The notes beneath the pieces are model-generated. The model was not told the DNA's origin. It saw only the letters and a list, made by a program, of their open reading frames with translations, and did not search any database. A stretch of 64,000 nucleotides of DNA from Bacteroidota bacterium (GTDB lineage: Bacteria > Bacteroidota > Bacteroidia > Chitinophagales > Chitinophagaceae), in NCBI GenBank assembly GCA_016183765.1, contig JACPEA010000010.1:186001-250000 (forward strand). The letters run 5' to 3'. The position numbers and the translations under genes were made by a program. This document shows positions 54,690 through 63,896 of the stretch, piece after piece. Numbering within the stretch: the stretch's first letter is position 1; each line of letters begins with the position of its first letter.

Positions 54690-55678
54690 TATTTACTGTT
54701 TTTTGACGCTATCAGTACCAAGGATTTGACAAAGAGATCAGTTAACCTCGCAACAAATCCTGGTACAAAAAAAATCAATGCTATCGGATCATGTTTTCTT
54801 ACTACGCTCAAATGATATTCGAAATTTTTGTACCCTTTCTGCCCTGGACTCAACAGGTAAACCATCCATAGTTTCATAACAGCCGTCCTGAAATAAGCAC
54901 GTTGCAGACTGGACATTTTTATCTCCTTCAGTTTAGTCAGTAAAAGCCTGAAAAATTCTTCATACTCAATTCTCCCCTTCAGCGTACTACGGATCGTTTT
55001 GTTATGCTGGCGAAAATAATTGAGTGGTTCTGCTATATAATAGCATGAGTATGTTTTGAATATGCGAAAAAAAAGATCCCAATCACAGCATGCTTTGTAA
55101 TCATGTGAAAAAAAGCCATGTTCCAGCAATGCCTGCTTTTTAATAAGTGCTGCACTCAGGTTCGGAATGACACAGGAATGCAATAGAAATCTGTTCATCT
55201 CATCACCGCTCAATAAGGTAGAACTCTGGCATCTTGTCCGGAATGCTTTTTCGCGAACAACAAAATCATCTCCCAGTATTTTATTGTCGCCATCAATCAT
55301 CAGGCTTTTGCAGAAAGAAATTCCAACTGACGGGTCGCTTTGCATTCCTTTTACCAGCTCCTCAATCATACCGGGTTTACAATCATCATCGCAGTTTGCA
55401 AAAATGACAAACTCGCCTATGGCTAATTCCACTCCCTGATTACTAACAGTAACCCATCCACCATTTTTTTCACGGTACACCAGTTTCACTTTAGGGTGTG
55501 AACGATAATTTTCAAGTACTTCTCTGCTGTTGTCAGTTGAACAATCATCAATAACAATGATCTCAATATCCTGATAAGTTTGTGCGATCAAACCATCCAT
55601 CCGCTGACGCAGAAAGCCGGCATGATTATAACTTGCCACTACGATACTCACTAAACCCGTCATAAATTCCTGTTTCAT
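54689..55678 (-). CDS. Family 2 glycosyltransferase
   Basis: The 329-residue GT-A enzyme contains VSIVVASYNHAGFLRQRM, EIIVIDDCSTDNSREVL (about residue 36), VIFANCDDDCKPGMIEEL (DxD region, about 90) and ACCDWDLFFRIFKTY (about 195). The C-terminal hydrophobic segment (IALIFFVPGFVARLTDLFVK) could associate with the membrane. Coupled to the epimerase gene upstream by a 4-bp overlap, so it may use the sugar made by that enzyme. Confidence 0.9.
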   Translation of the reverse strand: MKQEFMTGLVSIVVASYNHAGFLRQRMDGLIAQTYQDIEIIVIDDCSTDNSREVLENYRSHPKVKLVYREKNGGWVTVSNQGVELAIGEFVIFANCDDDCKPGMIEELVKGMQSDPSVGISFCKSLMIDGDNKILGDDFVVREKAFRTRCQSSTLLSGDEMNRFLLHSCVIPNLSAALIKKQALLEHGFFSHDYKACCDWDLFFRIFKTYSCYYIAEPLNYFRQHNKTIRSTLKGRIEYEEFFRLLLTKLKEIKMSSLQRAYFRTAVMKLWMVYLLSPGQKGYKNFEYHLSVVRKHDPIALIFFVPGFVARLTDLFVKSLVLIASKNSK

Positions 55679-56805
55679 TTTAGTAATCCGCGTTTTTTTA
55701 ATTCATCCAAACTGCGTTCATAGTTATCTTTCTGTATTTCTTCTGAGAGTACCCACTTTACGAATGATTCCATCCCTTCTTCTATTTGTACTTTCGGAGT
55801 GTACCCCAGTATCTTTTGTAATTTGGTGATATCGGCATAGTTATGCCGGATATCGCCAATACGGAATTGGCCTGTGACCTTCGTATCCACTTTCTTCTTC
55901 AGTAACTGCTGCAGTTTACCGGCAATCGTACTCACATCTGTAGCAACGCCTGATCCCACGTTAATCGGTTCAAAAATATGCTCGGTTGTTTCAACGCCAA
56001 GCAGTGTAGCATTGACTACATCATCAATAAATACAAAATCGCGGCTTTCTTTTCCATCTTCAAATATATTCAGACCCTTATCGTTCCTTATTCGTGTCGA
56101 GAATATAGAAAGAATACCCGTATAGGGATTTGACAGCGACTGGCCGGGACCATATACATTTTGATAACGAAATGCGATCGCAGGAATATCCAGCGAGCGA
56201 CATACGGTCAGAACCATTTGTTCCTGATTCAACTTGGATACACCGTAAACGGATGTAGGAAGCAGGCGGGAATCTTCATCTGTGGGCTGTACACTTGCGT
56301 TTTTTCCACATACCGGGCAGCTGAAATCAAAATGTTGTTTTTCCAGTTCGGCCAGGTCACGCGATTGGGGATAAAAGTATCCATGCTCACCACAACTGTA
56401 TTTTCCTTCACCATAAACAGCCCTGGAAGAAGCAACAATCATCTTCTTTATCGGCAGTTTATCGTTTGCAACAATATCAAGTAATAATGCCGTACCTCCG
56501 GAGTTTACCTCAGAATACCTGTGCACTTCATACATGGATTGCCCTGTACCTGTTTCGGCGGCAAGATGTACAATCGCGTCAACGGATTGCAGTGCTGCTC
56601 GCAAGTCGTTTTCAGAAGTAACTGATCCGCGTATGAAATCAACCTTTCCTTTTATTTTCTGCAATAAGGGCGACTTTTCAGGATCATCCCCATGTATCTG
56701 CTTCGAAAGATTATCCAGTACGCGAACCGTATGCCCTCTTTCTATCAAAGCCAGCGATAAATGTGATCCGATAAACCCGGCTCCACCGGTAATTAAAATC
56801 TTCAT
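55675..56805 (-). CDS. NAD-dependent epimerase, dTDP-L-rhamnose 4-epimerase-like (WbiB type)
   Basis: The 376-residue extended SDR starts MKILITGGAGFIGSHLSLAL, with HLAAETGTGQSM, catalytic region ASSRAVYGEG and SVYGVSKL (Tyr and Lys). An insert of about 40 residues between these (about 136-176) contains several cysteines (CGEHGYF and CPVCGKN), a feature I know from the WbiB-type dTDP-L-rhamnose 4-epimerases. The insert may bind zinc. It ends with a TKLQKILGYTPKVQIEEGM segment usual for epimerases. Substrate assignment is tentative; other UDP/dTDP-hexose epimerases would look similar outside the insert. Confidence 0.83.
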   Translation of the reverse strand: MKILITGGAGFIGSHLSLALIERGHTVRVLDNLSKQIHGDDPEKSPLLQKIKGKVDFIRGSVTSENDLRAALQSVDAIVHLAAETGTGQSMYEVHRYSEVNSGGTALLLDIVANDKLPIKKMIVASSRAVYGEGKYSCGEHGYFYPQSRDLAELEKQHFDFSCPVCGKNASVQPTDEDSRLLPTSVYGVSKLNQEQMVLTVCRSLDIPAIAFRYQNVYGPGQSLSNPYTGILSIFSTRIRNDKGLNIFEDGKESRDFVFIDDVVNATLLGVETTEHIFEPINVGSGVATDVSTIAGKLQQLLKKKVDTKVTGQFRIGDIRHNYADITKLQKILGYTPKVQIEEGMESFVKWVLSEEIQKDNYERSLDELKKRGLLK

Positions 56806-56818
56806 ATAATTTTCACTA

Positions 56819-57400
56819 TTAATTAAATACTCTTTCCCAGGTTTCCGTCACAGCATTATATCGCTTGAGCACTTTTGCCGGTACACCTCCGGCAATGCAG
56901 TAATCAGGAATTGGTGTTGTAACCACTGCATTGGCAGCCACAATGCTGTTTTTGCCTACTGATGCCATGACGCATACATTTTCACCGATCCAGCAGCCTT
57001 TACCCAACACCACTTCACCCGTAAAACTCACTGGCTGATGCATAATAGGTTTCCGGATATCGCTAAACCCATGTTGGTTGTCTGAAATATACACCCTGTT
57101 TGCCAGCAACACATAGTCTTCCAATACTACTTTTCTTACGCAGGTAATATGAGCAAAATCACCGATTGCACAACCGCTTCCGATTACCAGTTCCGGATCA
57201 TATTCATCATTCTTCATAGCCAGCAACCAGCCATGTCTCTGCACTACAACGCCTCTTGAAATCGTAATGAATTCCTTTCCCTCGATGCGAACCGATGGAC
57301 GGATAATCGTTTTAAAGTCAAGATGTTTAAACTTTCTTGAGTTGAAAAAATAATAGATAATGGATATTATACGATAAACGTAATTTGTCACTTCTGGCAA
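56819..57400 (-). CDS. Hexapeptide acyltransferase (WcaF/maltose acetyltransferase type)
   Basis: The 193-residue left-handed beta-helix protein has VIGSGCAIGDFAHITCVRKVVLE, the active-site-type loop ISDNQHGFSDI with a candidate His (about residue 115), and the C-terminal coil GKGCWIGENVCVMASVGKNSIVAANAVV ending PIPDYCIAGGVPAKVL. It likely O-acetylates the polysaccharide or its precursor. A 263-bp AT-rich gap separates it from the upstream small gene, so it may start a separate sub-unit. Confidence 0.88.
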   Translation of the reverse strand: MPEVTNYVYRIISIIYYFFNSRKFKHLDFKTIIRPSVRIEGKEFITISRGVVVQRHGWLLAMKNDEYDPELVIGSGCAIGDFAHITCVRKVVLEDYVLLANRVYISDNQHGFSDIRKPIMHQPVSFTGEVVLGKGCWIGENVCVMASVGKNSIVAANAVVTTPIPDYCIAGGVPAKVLKRYNAVTETWERVFN

Positions 57401-57663
57401 TTTAGAAAATATAGAAGTTCATAATACGATGTTTTACTTACGCAATACATCGTAATTAATTTGCGAACATCTTATAAATAGAATATCAGGTAAAATTCTT
57501 TTATTCATCTTCACGATTCTACCATTTATTGTGGCTGTGTTGCGAAAGAGCAAACATATTTTAAATCTCGACAATTTTAACGGATCTAATATGTATAGTA
57601 ATAACCCCATTTTTAACCAACGATTTACAAAGGAAGATCATTCGCAACATCTACTTACGCAGA
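57401..57663. other. AT-rich gap with a possible -7 box
   Basis: No gene is supported; a 58-codon frame on the minus strand (ending at the TAA near 57433) has no recognisable features. TATGTTTG, a perfect -7 box on the minus strand, lies at 57551-57558, but no TTG is found about 19 bp further upstream. The word CTTACGCA occurs near both ends (57437 and 57654). Confidence 0.35.
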
Positions 57664-57996
57664 TCAAAACATTACATATACACTGTCAGATACAAAACCA
57701 TCAATCTGAATAAATCGTGCCACATTTTGATGTAACACGATTAGATCACTAATCATTGAATCAGTGAATACTAAATGTGAGCCCGGAGATAATTTTTCTC
57801 TTATAGCCGAGAAGTTATTCCAATCAATTTCAAAATCGGAAGCATTCATCCTGCTATTCTTTCGTTTTAGAAAGTAAGTATCAGCAGTCAACTCATCCGG
57901 TTCAGTTGTTTCTTTTAAAGCACAATAACTTTCAATATGCTTTGAAAAAAAAATATCCGTAAGTTCCTGTGCCTGTTTAATCGAGTGCGTATTCAT
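57664..57996 (-). CDS. Small protein of unknown function
   Basis: A 110-residue product that overlaps the end of the carbamoyltransferase gene by 20 bp, as expected for a coupled downstream gene. It has no signal peptide or membrane helix and is moderately acidic, with a hydrophobic C-terminal part (HQNVARFIQIDGFVSDSVYVMF). I do not recognise a family. Codon use looks like that of its AT-rich neighbours. It could also be the remnant of a longer gene, since it ends abruptly in VMF. Confidence 0.45.
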   Translation of the reverse strand: MNTHSIKQAQELTDIFFSKHIESYCALKETTEPDELTADTYFLKRKNSRMNASDFEIDWNNFSAIREKLSPGSHLVFTDSMISDLIVLHQNVARFIQIDGFVSDSVYVMF

Positions 57997-59809
57997 CTTG
58001 CCAGTTTTTGCTTTCTTTGAATTCAGTTTGTTCCTCCTTGTAAAGGATATAATCTTCTAGAACCAAAACGTCCATATTAGTCCTCATAAAACACTTATAG
58101 GCGTCTTTGGGAGAACATACAATAGGCTCTCCCCTTACATTAAATGAAGTATTAATTAAAACAGCGCAACCTGTAATATTGTAAAACTCCTTTATGACGT
58201 CATAAAATTTAGGATTATCAACACCATCTACAGTTTCCACACGAGCGCTGTAATCAACGTGAGTTACTGAAGGAATGATACTTCTTGGGATATTTACAAT
58301 TTCAATTAAATCTTCAGATGTTCCTTTATTTTCGAACTCTAATCTGGCTTCCTTTTTCACCGGGGAAACCAGAAGCATATATGGAGAGTCCTCGTTTAGT
58401 TCAAAATAATCGTTTACTTTTTCCCTCAATACTACAGGTGCAAAGGGTCTGAAAGACTCTCGAAACTTAATTTTGAGGTTCATATCACTTTGCATTTTTG
58501 CATCTCTCGGATCTCCAATAATTGATCGGGCCCCAAGTGATCTCGGTCCAAATTCCATTCTCCCAGAGAAATAGCCGATAATTTTTTGAGACGCAAGTAA
58601 TTCTGCAATAGTTTTTGCACGTTCTTCTATCTTAATTTTTTTTGCAGGAATTGAGTATGTATGCAAGAAGGACTCAATTTCTCGTTCAGAATATGATATA
58701 CCCAAAAGTGAGCCTTTTTGCATATCTCTACCATCAGAAGATTTTACTCGGGGTTTCTTGAAATATAAATAATATACATTTAGAGCAGCCCCCAATGAAC
58801 AGCCAGCATCCCCACTTGCAGGTTGAATCCAAATATTTTCAAAAATTTTATTCTCTAAGATTTTGCCATTTGCCACACAGTTTAGTGCTACTCCTCCAGC
58901 CATAACTAAATTAGCAGAATTTGAAACACGCTTTGCTTCTTTGGCAAGTTTTAGCACAATTTCTTCTGTAACCAATTGTATAGAAGCTGCTATATCCATT
59001 TCCTTTTTTGTAATTCTACTTTCTGGTTTTCTGGCTGGCCCCCCGAATAAATTACAAAAATCATCATTAATCATACTATTAGACTTAACAAACCCAAAGT
59101 ATTTCATGTTCAACTTATACGAGCCATCCCCTTTTACACTTATCAGATTTTCATAAATTAAGTCTTTAAATACTGGCTTGCCATATGGCGCCAATCCCAT
59201 CAACTTATATTCCCCGGAATTTACTTTAAAGCCACAGTAGAAAGTAATTGCACTGTACAAAAGACCTAAAGAATGCGGGTAATGAATTTCACTCGAAATT
59301 TCAATACTATTACCTGATCCATATCCGATTGTGGTTGTACTCCATTCTCCAACGCCATCAATAGTCAATATTGCCGATTCATCAAATGGAGATGGATAAA
59401 AAGCACTTGCTGCGTGTGAAAAATGATGCTCACTATATAGAATTGGGATCTTAAGTTTGAAAAAATCAAAAATTAGTTCATCCAAAAAAAGTTTATAACC
59501 GATTAGGCCTGGAGCATTTTCCGTCCACTGAACCTTACTTTCAGGATACCCACTGATTACCGACCTTACGATTCTGTCCAGACTTAATACCGGATTATCA
59601 TAAAAAGCAATTGCAGTAATTTCATTGTTTTTTATGTGAGCTTCTTCCAGGCAATAATTAATTGCATTAACAGGAAATCTAGAATCATGCTTAATACGCG
59701 TGAATCTTTCCTCTTGGGATGCTGCAATTATTTCACCGTCTATAATCAGAGCTGCTGCAGAATCATGATAAAAACATGATACACCAAGGATTACATTTCG
59801 TTTTGACAT
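57977..59809 (-). CDS. Carbamoyltransferase, NodU/TobZ family
   Basis: The 610-residue protein opens with GVSCFYHDSAAALIIDGEII and EERFTRIKHDSRFP, followed by SEHHFSHAASAFYPSPFDES (about residue 126), LTIDGVGEW, and the Kae1-like nucleotide-binding region MAGGVALNCVANGKI (about 305). The C-terminal YrdC-like domain contains MEFGPRSLGARSIIGDPRD (about 420) and INTSFNVRGEPIV (about 570). Family members transfer a carbamoyl group from carbamoyl phosphate to a sugar hydroxyl via carbamoyl-AMP, using iron at conserved His residues. Here it probably carbamoylates the glycan. The ATG at 59809 is used. Confidence 0.93.
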   Translation of the reverse strand: MSKRNVILGVSCFYHDSAAALIIDGEIIAASQEERFTRIKHDSRFPVNAINYCLEEAHIKNNEITAIAFYDNPVLSLDRIVRSVISGYPESKVQWTENAPGLIGYKLFLDELIFDFFKLKIPILYSEHHFSHAASAFYPSPFDESAILTIDGVGEWSTTTIGYGSGNSIEISSEIHYPHSLGLLYSAITFYCGFKVNSGEYKLMGLAPYGKPVFKDLIYENLISVKGDGSYKLNMKYFGFVKSNSMINDDFCNLFGGPARKPESRITKKEMDIAASIQLVTEEIVLKLAKEAKRVSNSANLVMAGGVALNCVANGKILENKIFENIWIQPASGDAGCSLGAALNVYYLYFKKPRVKSSDGRDMQKGSLLGISYSEREIESFLHTYSIPAKKIKIEERAKTIAELLASQKIIGYFSGRMEFGPRSLGARSIIGDPRDAKMQSDMNLKIKFRESFRPFAPVVLREKVNDYFELNEDSPYMLLVSPVKKEARLEFENKGTSEDLIEIVNIPRSIIPSVTHVDYSARVETVDGVDNPKFYDVIKEFYNITGCAVLINTSFNVRGEPIVCSPKDAYKCFMRTNMDVLVLEDYILYKEEQTEFKESKNWQDEYALD

Positions 59810-59812
59810 CAA

Positions 59813-60793
59813 TTATTTTTTTAAAGAAGATTTAACGATTGGAATAAGACTTTCTGCCACAGCAATATGACCTGCGGGTGAAAAGTGTTTATCATATTTA
59901 TAGGTAAAAGACCTACGCATATCTAAATCATATTTTTGGAATTCTTCCAGCAGATTGATCATATCACATTCACGATTAAATTTCAAGGAGTTGAATCTTT
60001 GAATGTAATTTTCAGTAACATACTTATCGGGATGTTCAAATTGAAGGTACCAGGGTATCGGCATTAAAATTACCGGACAATCCAGTTCGTTAACCCATTT
60101 AGTCAATATAGCTTTCATCACTCTCCATTCAATTCTGTTCTCGCTGTCATATTCAGGAAAAATATTCGCTTTTATTTTCAGATTTTTATAAAAGAATTTT
60201 TTAATGCTTGATAGGACTATTCTAAGTTTACTATGCTCCTCAGCAGGAATAGTTTCGGAATTGAACAGTTTTGTTTTTGGGACAGGTATATTACATAATT
60301 TCAATTCAGACTCCTGAATTTCAAAATATGGCTTAGATCTGAAAAAAAATTGACCATCCTGTGTCTGGTTTAACAATTCTGACTTCATATTTCTTCGGAT
60401 GTTTTCCAAAAGCGGAGAAATTATGATCAAATCCGGCTTCATCTCTTTTGCAATCTCCTTGAAGATTAAATACTGCTGATCGGTACCTGAATGTGAAAGA
60501 CCGAAATTAAGCACTTCAATATCCCTAATATTGGCTTGCAGCAGGTCTGAATATCTCTGCGAGTTTTCTACACCATCCCCGGCGGTAAACGAGTCCCCGA
60601 AAACCATGACTCTTTTAATTTTGTCGCCTTTCTGAATCTTAAAATCTGTATCACTTCTAAACCCCCTATTATTGGTTTTCAAAAAATACCCGCCATTTTC
60701 GTGCATAATTCTGACGAAAAGGTCCGGTATATACAAATGACCTATTGATTCATTATACTCAATAAAGGATCTACATGAGATTAATTTATTCAT
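59813..60793 (-). CDS. SGNH/GDSL-family hydrolase or acyltransferase-like protein
   Basis: The 326-residue product has block I in VMVFGDSFTAGDGVENSQRY (Ser near residue 68), Gly in GLSHSGTDQQYL (block II) and a C-terminal DKHFSPAGHIAVAESL with the catalytic Asp and His (about 308-316). This is the SGNH fold, used by esterases and by enzymes that add or remove acetyl groups on polysaccharides. No signal peptide is evident. It is 3 bp upstream of the carbamoyltransferase and probably works on the same glycan. Hydrolase versus acyltransferase direction cannot be told. Confidence 0.8.
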   Translation of the reverse strand: MNKLISCRSFIEYNESIGHLYIPDLFVRIMHENGGYFLKTNNRGFRSDTDFKIQKGDKIKRVMVFGDSFTAGDGVENSQRYSDLLQANIRDIEVLNFGLSHSGTDQQYLIFKEIAKEMKPDLIIISPLLENIRRNMKSELLNQTQDGQFFFRSKPYFEIQESELKLCNIPVPKTKLFNSETIPAEEHSKLRIVLSSIKKFFYKNLKIKANIFPEYDSENRIEWRVMKAILTKWVNELDCPVILMPIPWYLQFEHPDKYVTENYIQRFNSLKFNRECDMINLLEEFQKYDLDMRRSFTYKYDKHFSPAGHIAVAESLIPIVKSSLKK

Positions 60794-60957
60794 TTATAAC
60801 ATTTTAAATTATTGGACTGTAAAATAATCGTAGAAATTAGTTAAGAATAACCCACTTTCTCAGCATGAAATAATTGCAGAAAGCTAAACAGCCAGAAATG
60901 CATTTTATGCTTGATTGTTAAGTTTAAATTTTAAAATATTCATGACAGTCATTTCTG
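60794..60957. other. AT-rich gap, nothing recognised
   Basis: A 164-bp AT-rich spacer between the SGNH gene and the gene ending at 60958. No promoter match, palindrome or ORF of interest was found by eye. Confidence 0.4.
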
Positions 60958-62154
60958 CTAACTATCCTCAATGGTCTTCTTCAAAATCATCCATAATGAC
61001 TGAGAAGGGCTGCCCTCTGTTTGAATATAAGTGTCCAGATAATTTTTATATGCTTCCTGATCGATACTACTATTTTCAGCATAAAATTTTGCACAAAAAT
61101 TACTGTTTATATCACACATAGGAGCATTCAATAACGAAGCAGCTGACTCAATATCAGCCAGGTACCAACTATTCTTGATCTCATCGTTCACTAAAAAGAA
61201 AACGGGTTTCTTCCATAATACGCAGAACGAGATTGCCGTAGACGCATGTGCAAACACGGCTTCCGAATCCTTGATCAGGCTGGCTGTTTGTTTAAAGAGG
61301 ATCTCCCGATCGCCAAAGTATTGCCGATACAATGAAATATCCGTAGATGGATACGCGGCAATTTTTACTACATTCCCTGTTTCTTTTTCATACTGCAGGA
61401 AGTAGTTATGTAGTGTACCCAGGAATCCTTCTCCGGAAACAGGGTTTTTCAGGCCCATCTCGGCATTATCTTCATGGCAGGCTATGTTTTCATCCAGGTA
61501 AACAGCAAAAGGCTTTTCAGATCTTTCGATGCTGCCTTTTTTACCCCTGCCGGCATTAATTTCCAGGAAGGTTTCACAATCAAAACTATGTGCTGCAACG
61601 ATTTTCCTTGCCTTGAAAAACCTCGGATTTGATTTCCACGAAGTGCCGGACACCAATGCTATATCTGGTGTAAGATCCTTCAAGAACAAAGCATAAAACT
61701 TAAGCCAACGGGCATATATAAAACGCTGTATAAGCCGGTTGGTCAAAATAATCCTGATTTTATTGATAAGAGATTGCGTTGAGCGGGTTGGTCCAGGTGA
61801 AGGATATGGCCCACTGTCGATCACAACCACTTTGCAGCCACGACTGATCAGAAAATCAAAGAGCTGCATTGACGCAGTTGAAAAAAGCCCGACAAAGTCG
61901 ATCACATATGCATTTTCCAGGTTCTCTGTATTCTTCAAATCCCTGTAAGTATTGATCCGTTTTACATAAGAAAAGGAAACTTCTGACATGCCGCGGCTTT
62001 TGCCTGAAATCGGCATTAACCATTCCGAGCAATCAAGGACAATCAGATCAAACTGATCCGCCAACCCCTCAATATTGAAACGGATTACATCAGACTCACG
62101 AAACGGATTTTTAACCGCTACGATCAATTTTTTCTTTTTCCCGTTGATCATCAT
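60958..62154 (-). CDS. GT-B-like surface carbohydrate biosynthesis protein
   Basis: The 398-residue cytoplasmic protein has an N-terminal Rossmann-like half (KLIVAVKNPFRESDVIRFNI; YVIDFVGLFSTASMQLFDFL) and a C-terminal half with EAVFAHASTAISFCVLWKKPVFFLVN (about residues 310-335), a pattern seen in surface-carbohydrate proteins distantly related to CDP-glycerol glycerophosphotransferases. The likely role is transfer of a sugar or polyol phosphate to the growing glycan, or chain-end modification, but no donor motif is clear. It overlaps the gene upstream by 4 bp. Confidence 0.55.
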   Translation of the reverse strand: MMINGKKKKLIVAVKNPFRESDVIRFNIEGLADQFDLIVLDCSEWLMPISGKSRGMSEVSFSYVKRINTYRDLKNTENLENAYVIDFVGLFSTASMQLFDFLISRGCKVVVIDSGPYPSPGPTRSTQSLINKIRIILTNRLIQRFIYARWLKFYALFLKDLTPDIALVSGTSWKSNPRFFKARKIVAAHSFDCETFLEINAGRGKKGSIERSEKPFAVYLDENIACHEDNAEMGLKNPVSGEGFLGTLHNYFLQYEKETGNVVKIAAYPSTDISLYRQYFGDREILFKQTASLIKDSEAVFAHASTAISFCVLWKKPVFFLVNDEIKNSWYLADIESAASLLNAPMCDINSNFCAKFYAENSSIDQEAYKNYLDTYIQTEGSPSQSLWMILKKTIEDS

Positions 62155-63896
62155 ACTTCCTGCATTTGAGGCAAAAGCGGCGTCACCTGTCGCAGTAAAT
62201 TACCCTTGTATGTTTCAAAGTCTTTATGAAGATACCCGATATAATCTACCAGCTTATCCATATTTTTTTTCAAACGGTTTCTTTCAGTACCTCCCGGTAA
62301 ATCAGCGATCCATGCAGCCACACTATCATAGGCATCCTTTTCATCAATGACCACTTCGGGATTCATTTCCCATGAAAGAAATAACTCGGGGTCTTTCAGA
62401 AAATCTATATAAAATACCTGGCCACCACACAATGCCAAATCACTTGCCGAATTCGATATCGACGTGATAAATACATCCGTTACCGTCAGGAAGTCAAGAA
62501 GCATATATTCTTTATCAGTCAGTATGATTCCGGGATATCCATCCGTATAAGATCTATAAAAATTGCTGTACCGTGACTCGGGTTGTACAGGCTTGGTCCT
62601 GATGAACACCAGCACATTTTTAATTTCAGATAACTTTTGTGCAAGCTGCATTAATTTTACTTCATGACGATAGGTAGGATCACAGATTCCCGGGGATAAA
62701 ATAGTTACCACACACTTATTCCCCTTCAAATTGTTCAATTTTCCGATCCGTTCGATGTCACAACTATCCTGAAGAAATCTCCGGTGATTATCATACGAAC
62801 CTGTATATAAAAAACGACTAGTGCTGGCTCTCTTTTTTTTCAGGAGATCAATGGTATGCTGTCCAGCCGCACACATCACCTGATAATTGATAAAAATTTC
62901 AGAATGGAAATATTGTGTGCTTATATAAGCGTTCTTGGGTATAAAGATCGTTTTTGTATTTCTACTGTGTAAAAAATCATTTCTGATAGCTTTTACTGTT
63001 TCCAGGTGTTCATAAGTAATAAATACATTGTTGCTGCCTCTAATAGATTGAGACCTACCACGAATAATAACGTTAAAGAGTTCTATAAATGCAGCCCCAT
63101 GCTTCATGATCTGGTATGTTGTAACAGTCTTCCAAAGAAACTGAATGAGCCTATTTCTGAAAAAAGAAAGATCGTCTTTTGTAAGTCCCAGTACGGAGAT
63201 GCCATACTGCTGGACAACATCATCAGCGAACGACTTCCTGTTGTGCCTTTCGGTTACAAACCTGAGATTATGATAATGGCTGAACAATGAAGCGAACATA
63301 TTCAACGTGGAGGTATCGTCTACCAGACATACGATATTCCGTTCATAAAAAAGATTTTCATTGCTCGAATTGGTTCTTTTCTGGTGAAAAAGTACCAGTG
63401 GGAGAAGCAACAGGGAAAATACAAACTCCGGGAATGGCGACGATTTACGGAGCCTGATCTTTGAGAACCCGGCAAGGTTACCGATATACGGATCGAGATA
63501 TCGTCGCGACAACTGTATTGCAACTGCTTCCTGTGGATTTTCAACACAGTACCTTTTTGCTACTTCAATAAACTCGAATTTTAAGTATAACCTGTCAAAG
63601 AAAAATTTATTACAATGAAGCTGACAATCGATTCCAAACAATACCGACATTTTTGCAGCCCATTTACTGACATCCATTGCCTGCATCATCTCAAAGGCAT
63701 TATTGTAAGCATTTTTCCTGATGTTCGGTGTATATTCTATACAATTAAATTCTGTCTTGCTAATATTTGATGCATACTTGTTAAGCAATCGCTGCGCAAG
63801 TGGAATGAAACGGGATCTGTTCAGGTACAGACAAGGCTCTTTCATAGCTGAATGATACAGGTAATTCCAAAGTGACATTTTCTCGAAAAAAATCAT
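62151..63896 (-). CDS. Large protein of unknown function, GT-B-like C-terminal half
   Basis: A 581-residue product without a recognised family. The first 300 residues are rich in Phe, Arg, Asn and basic residues and have a hydrophobic patch near 175-190 (PEFVFSLLLLPLVLFH). The C-terminal part contains VVTILSPGICDPTYRHEVKL, VLVFIRTKPVQPESRYSNFY and DVFITSISNSASDLALCGGQVFYI, resembling the donor-binding half of GT-B enzymes and the neighbouring 398-residue protein. The two genes overlap by 4 bp and may encode partners. The start at 63896 overlaps the partial gene upstream by 4 bp; an ATG at 63878 is also possible. Confidence 0.55.
   Translation of the reverse strand: MIFFEKMSLWNYLYHSAMKEPCLYLNRSRFIPLAQRLLNKYASNISKTEFNCIEYTPNIRKNAYNNAFEMMQAMDVSKWAAKMSVLFGIDCQLHCNKFFFDRLYLKFEFIEVAKRYCVENPQEAVAIQLSRRYLDPYIGNLAGFSKIRLRKSSPFPEFVFSLLLLPLVLFHQKRTNSSNENLFYERNIVCLVDDTSTLNMFASLFSHYHNLRFVTERHNRKSFADDVVQQYGISVLGLTKDDLSFFRNRLIQFLWKTVTTYQIMKHGAAFIELFNVIIRGRSQSIRGSNNVFITYEHLETVKAIRNDFLHSRNTKTIFIPKNAYISTQYFHSEIFINYQVMCAAGQHTIDLLKKKRASTSRFLYTGSYDNHRRFLQDSCDIERIGKLNNLKGNKCVVTILSPGICDPTYRHEVKLMQLAQKLSEIKNVLVFIRTKPVQPESRYSNFYRSYTDGYPGIILTDKEYMLLDFLTVTDVFITSISNSASDLALCGGQVFYIDFLKDPELFLSWEMNPEVVIDEKDAYDSVAAWIADLPGGTERNRLKKNMDKLVDYIGYLHKDFETYKGNLLRQVTPLLPQMQEV

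Noticed and set aside
57434..57660. 24- and 58-codon frames on the minus strand in the AT-rich gap
   Set aside because: No family resemblance and composition expected by chance in AT-rich DNA.
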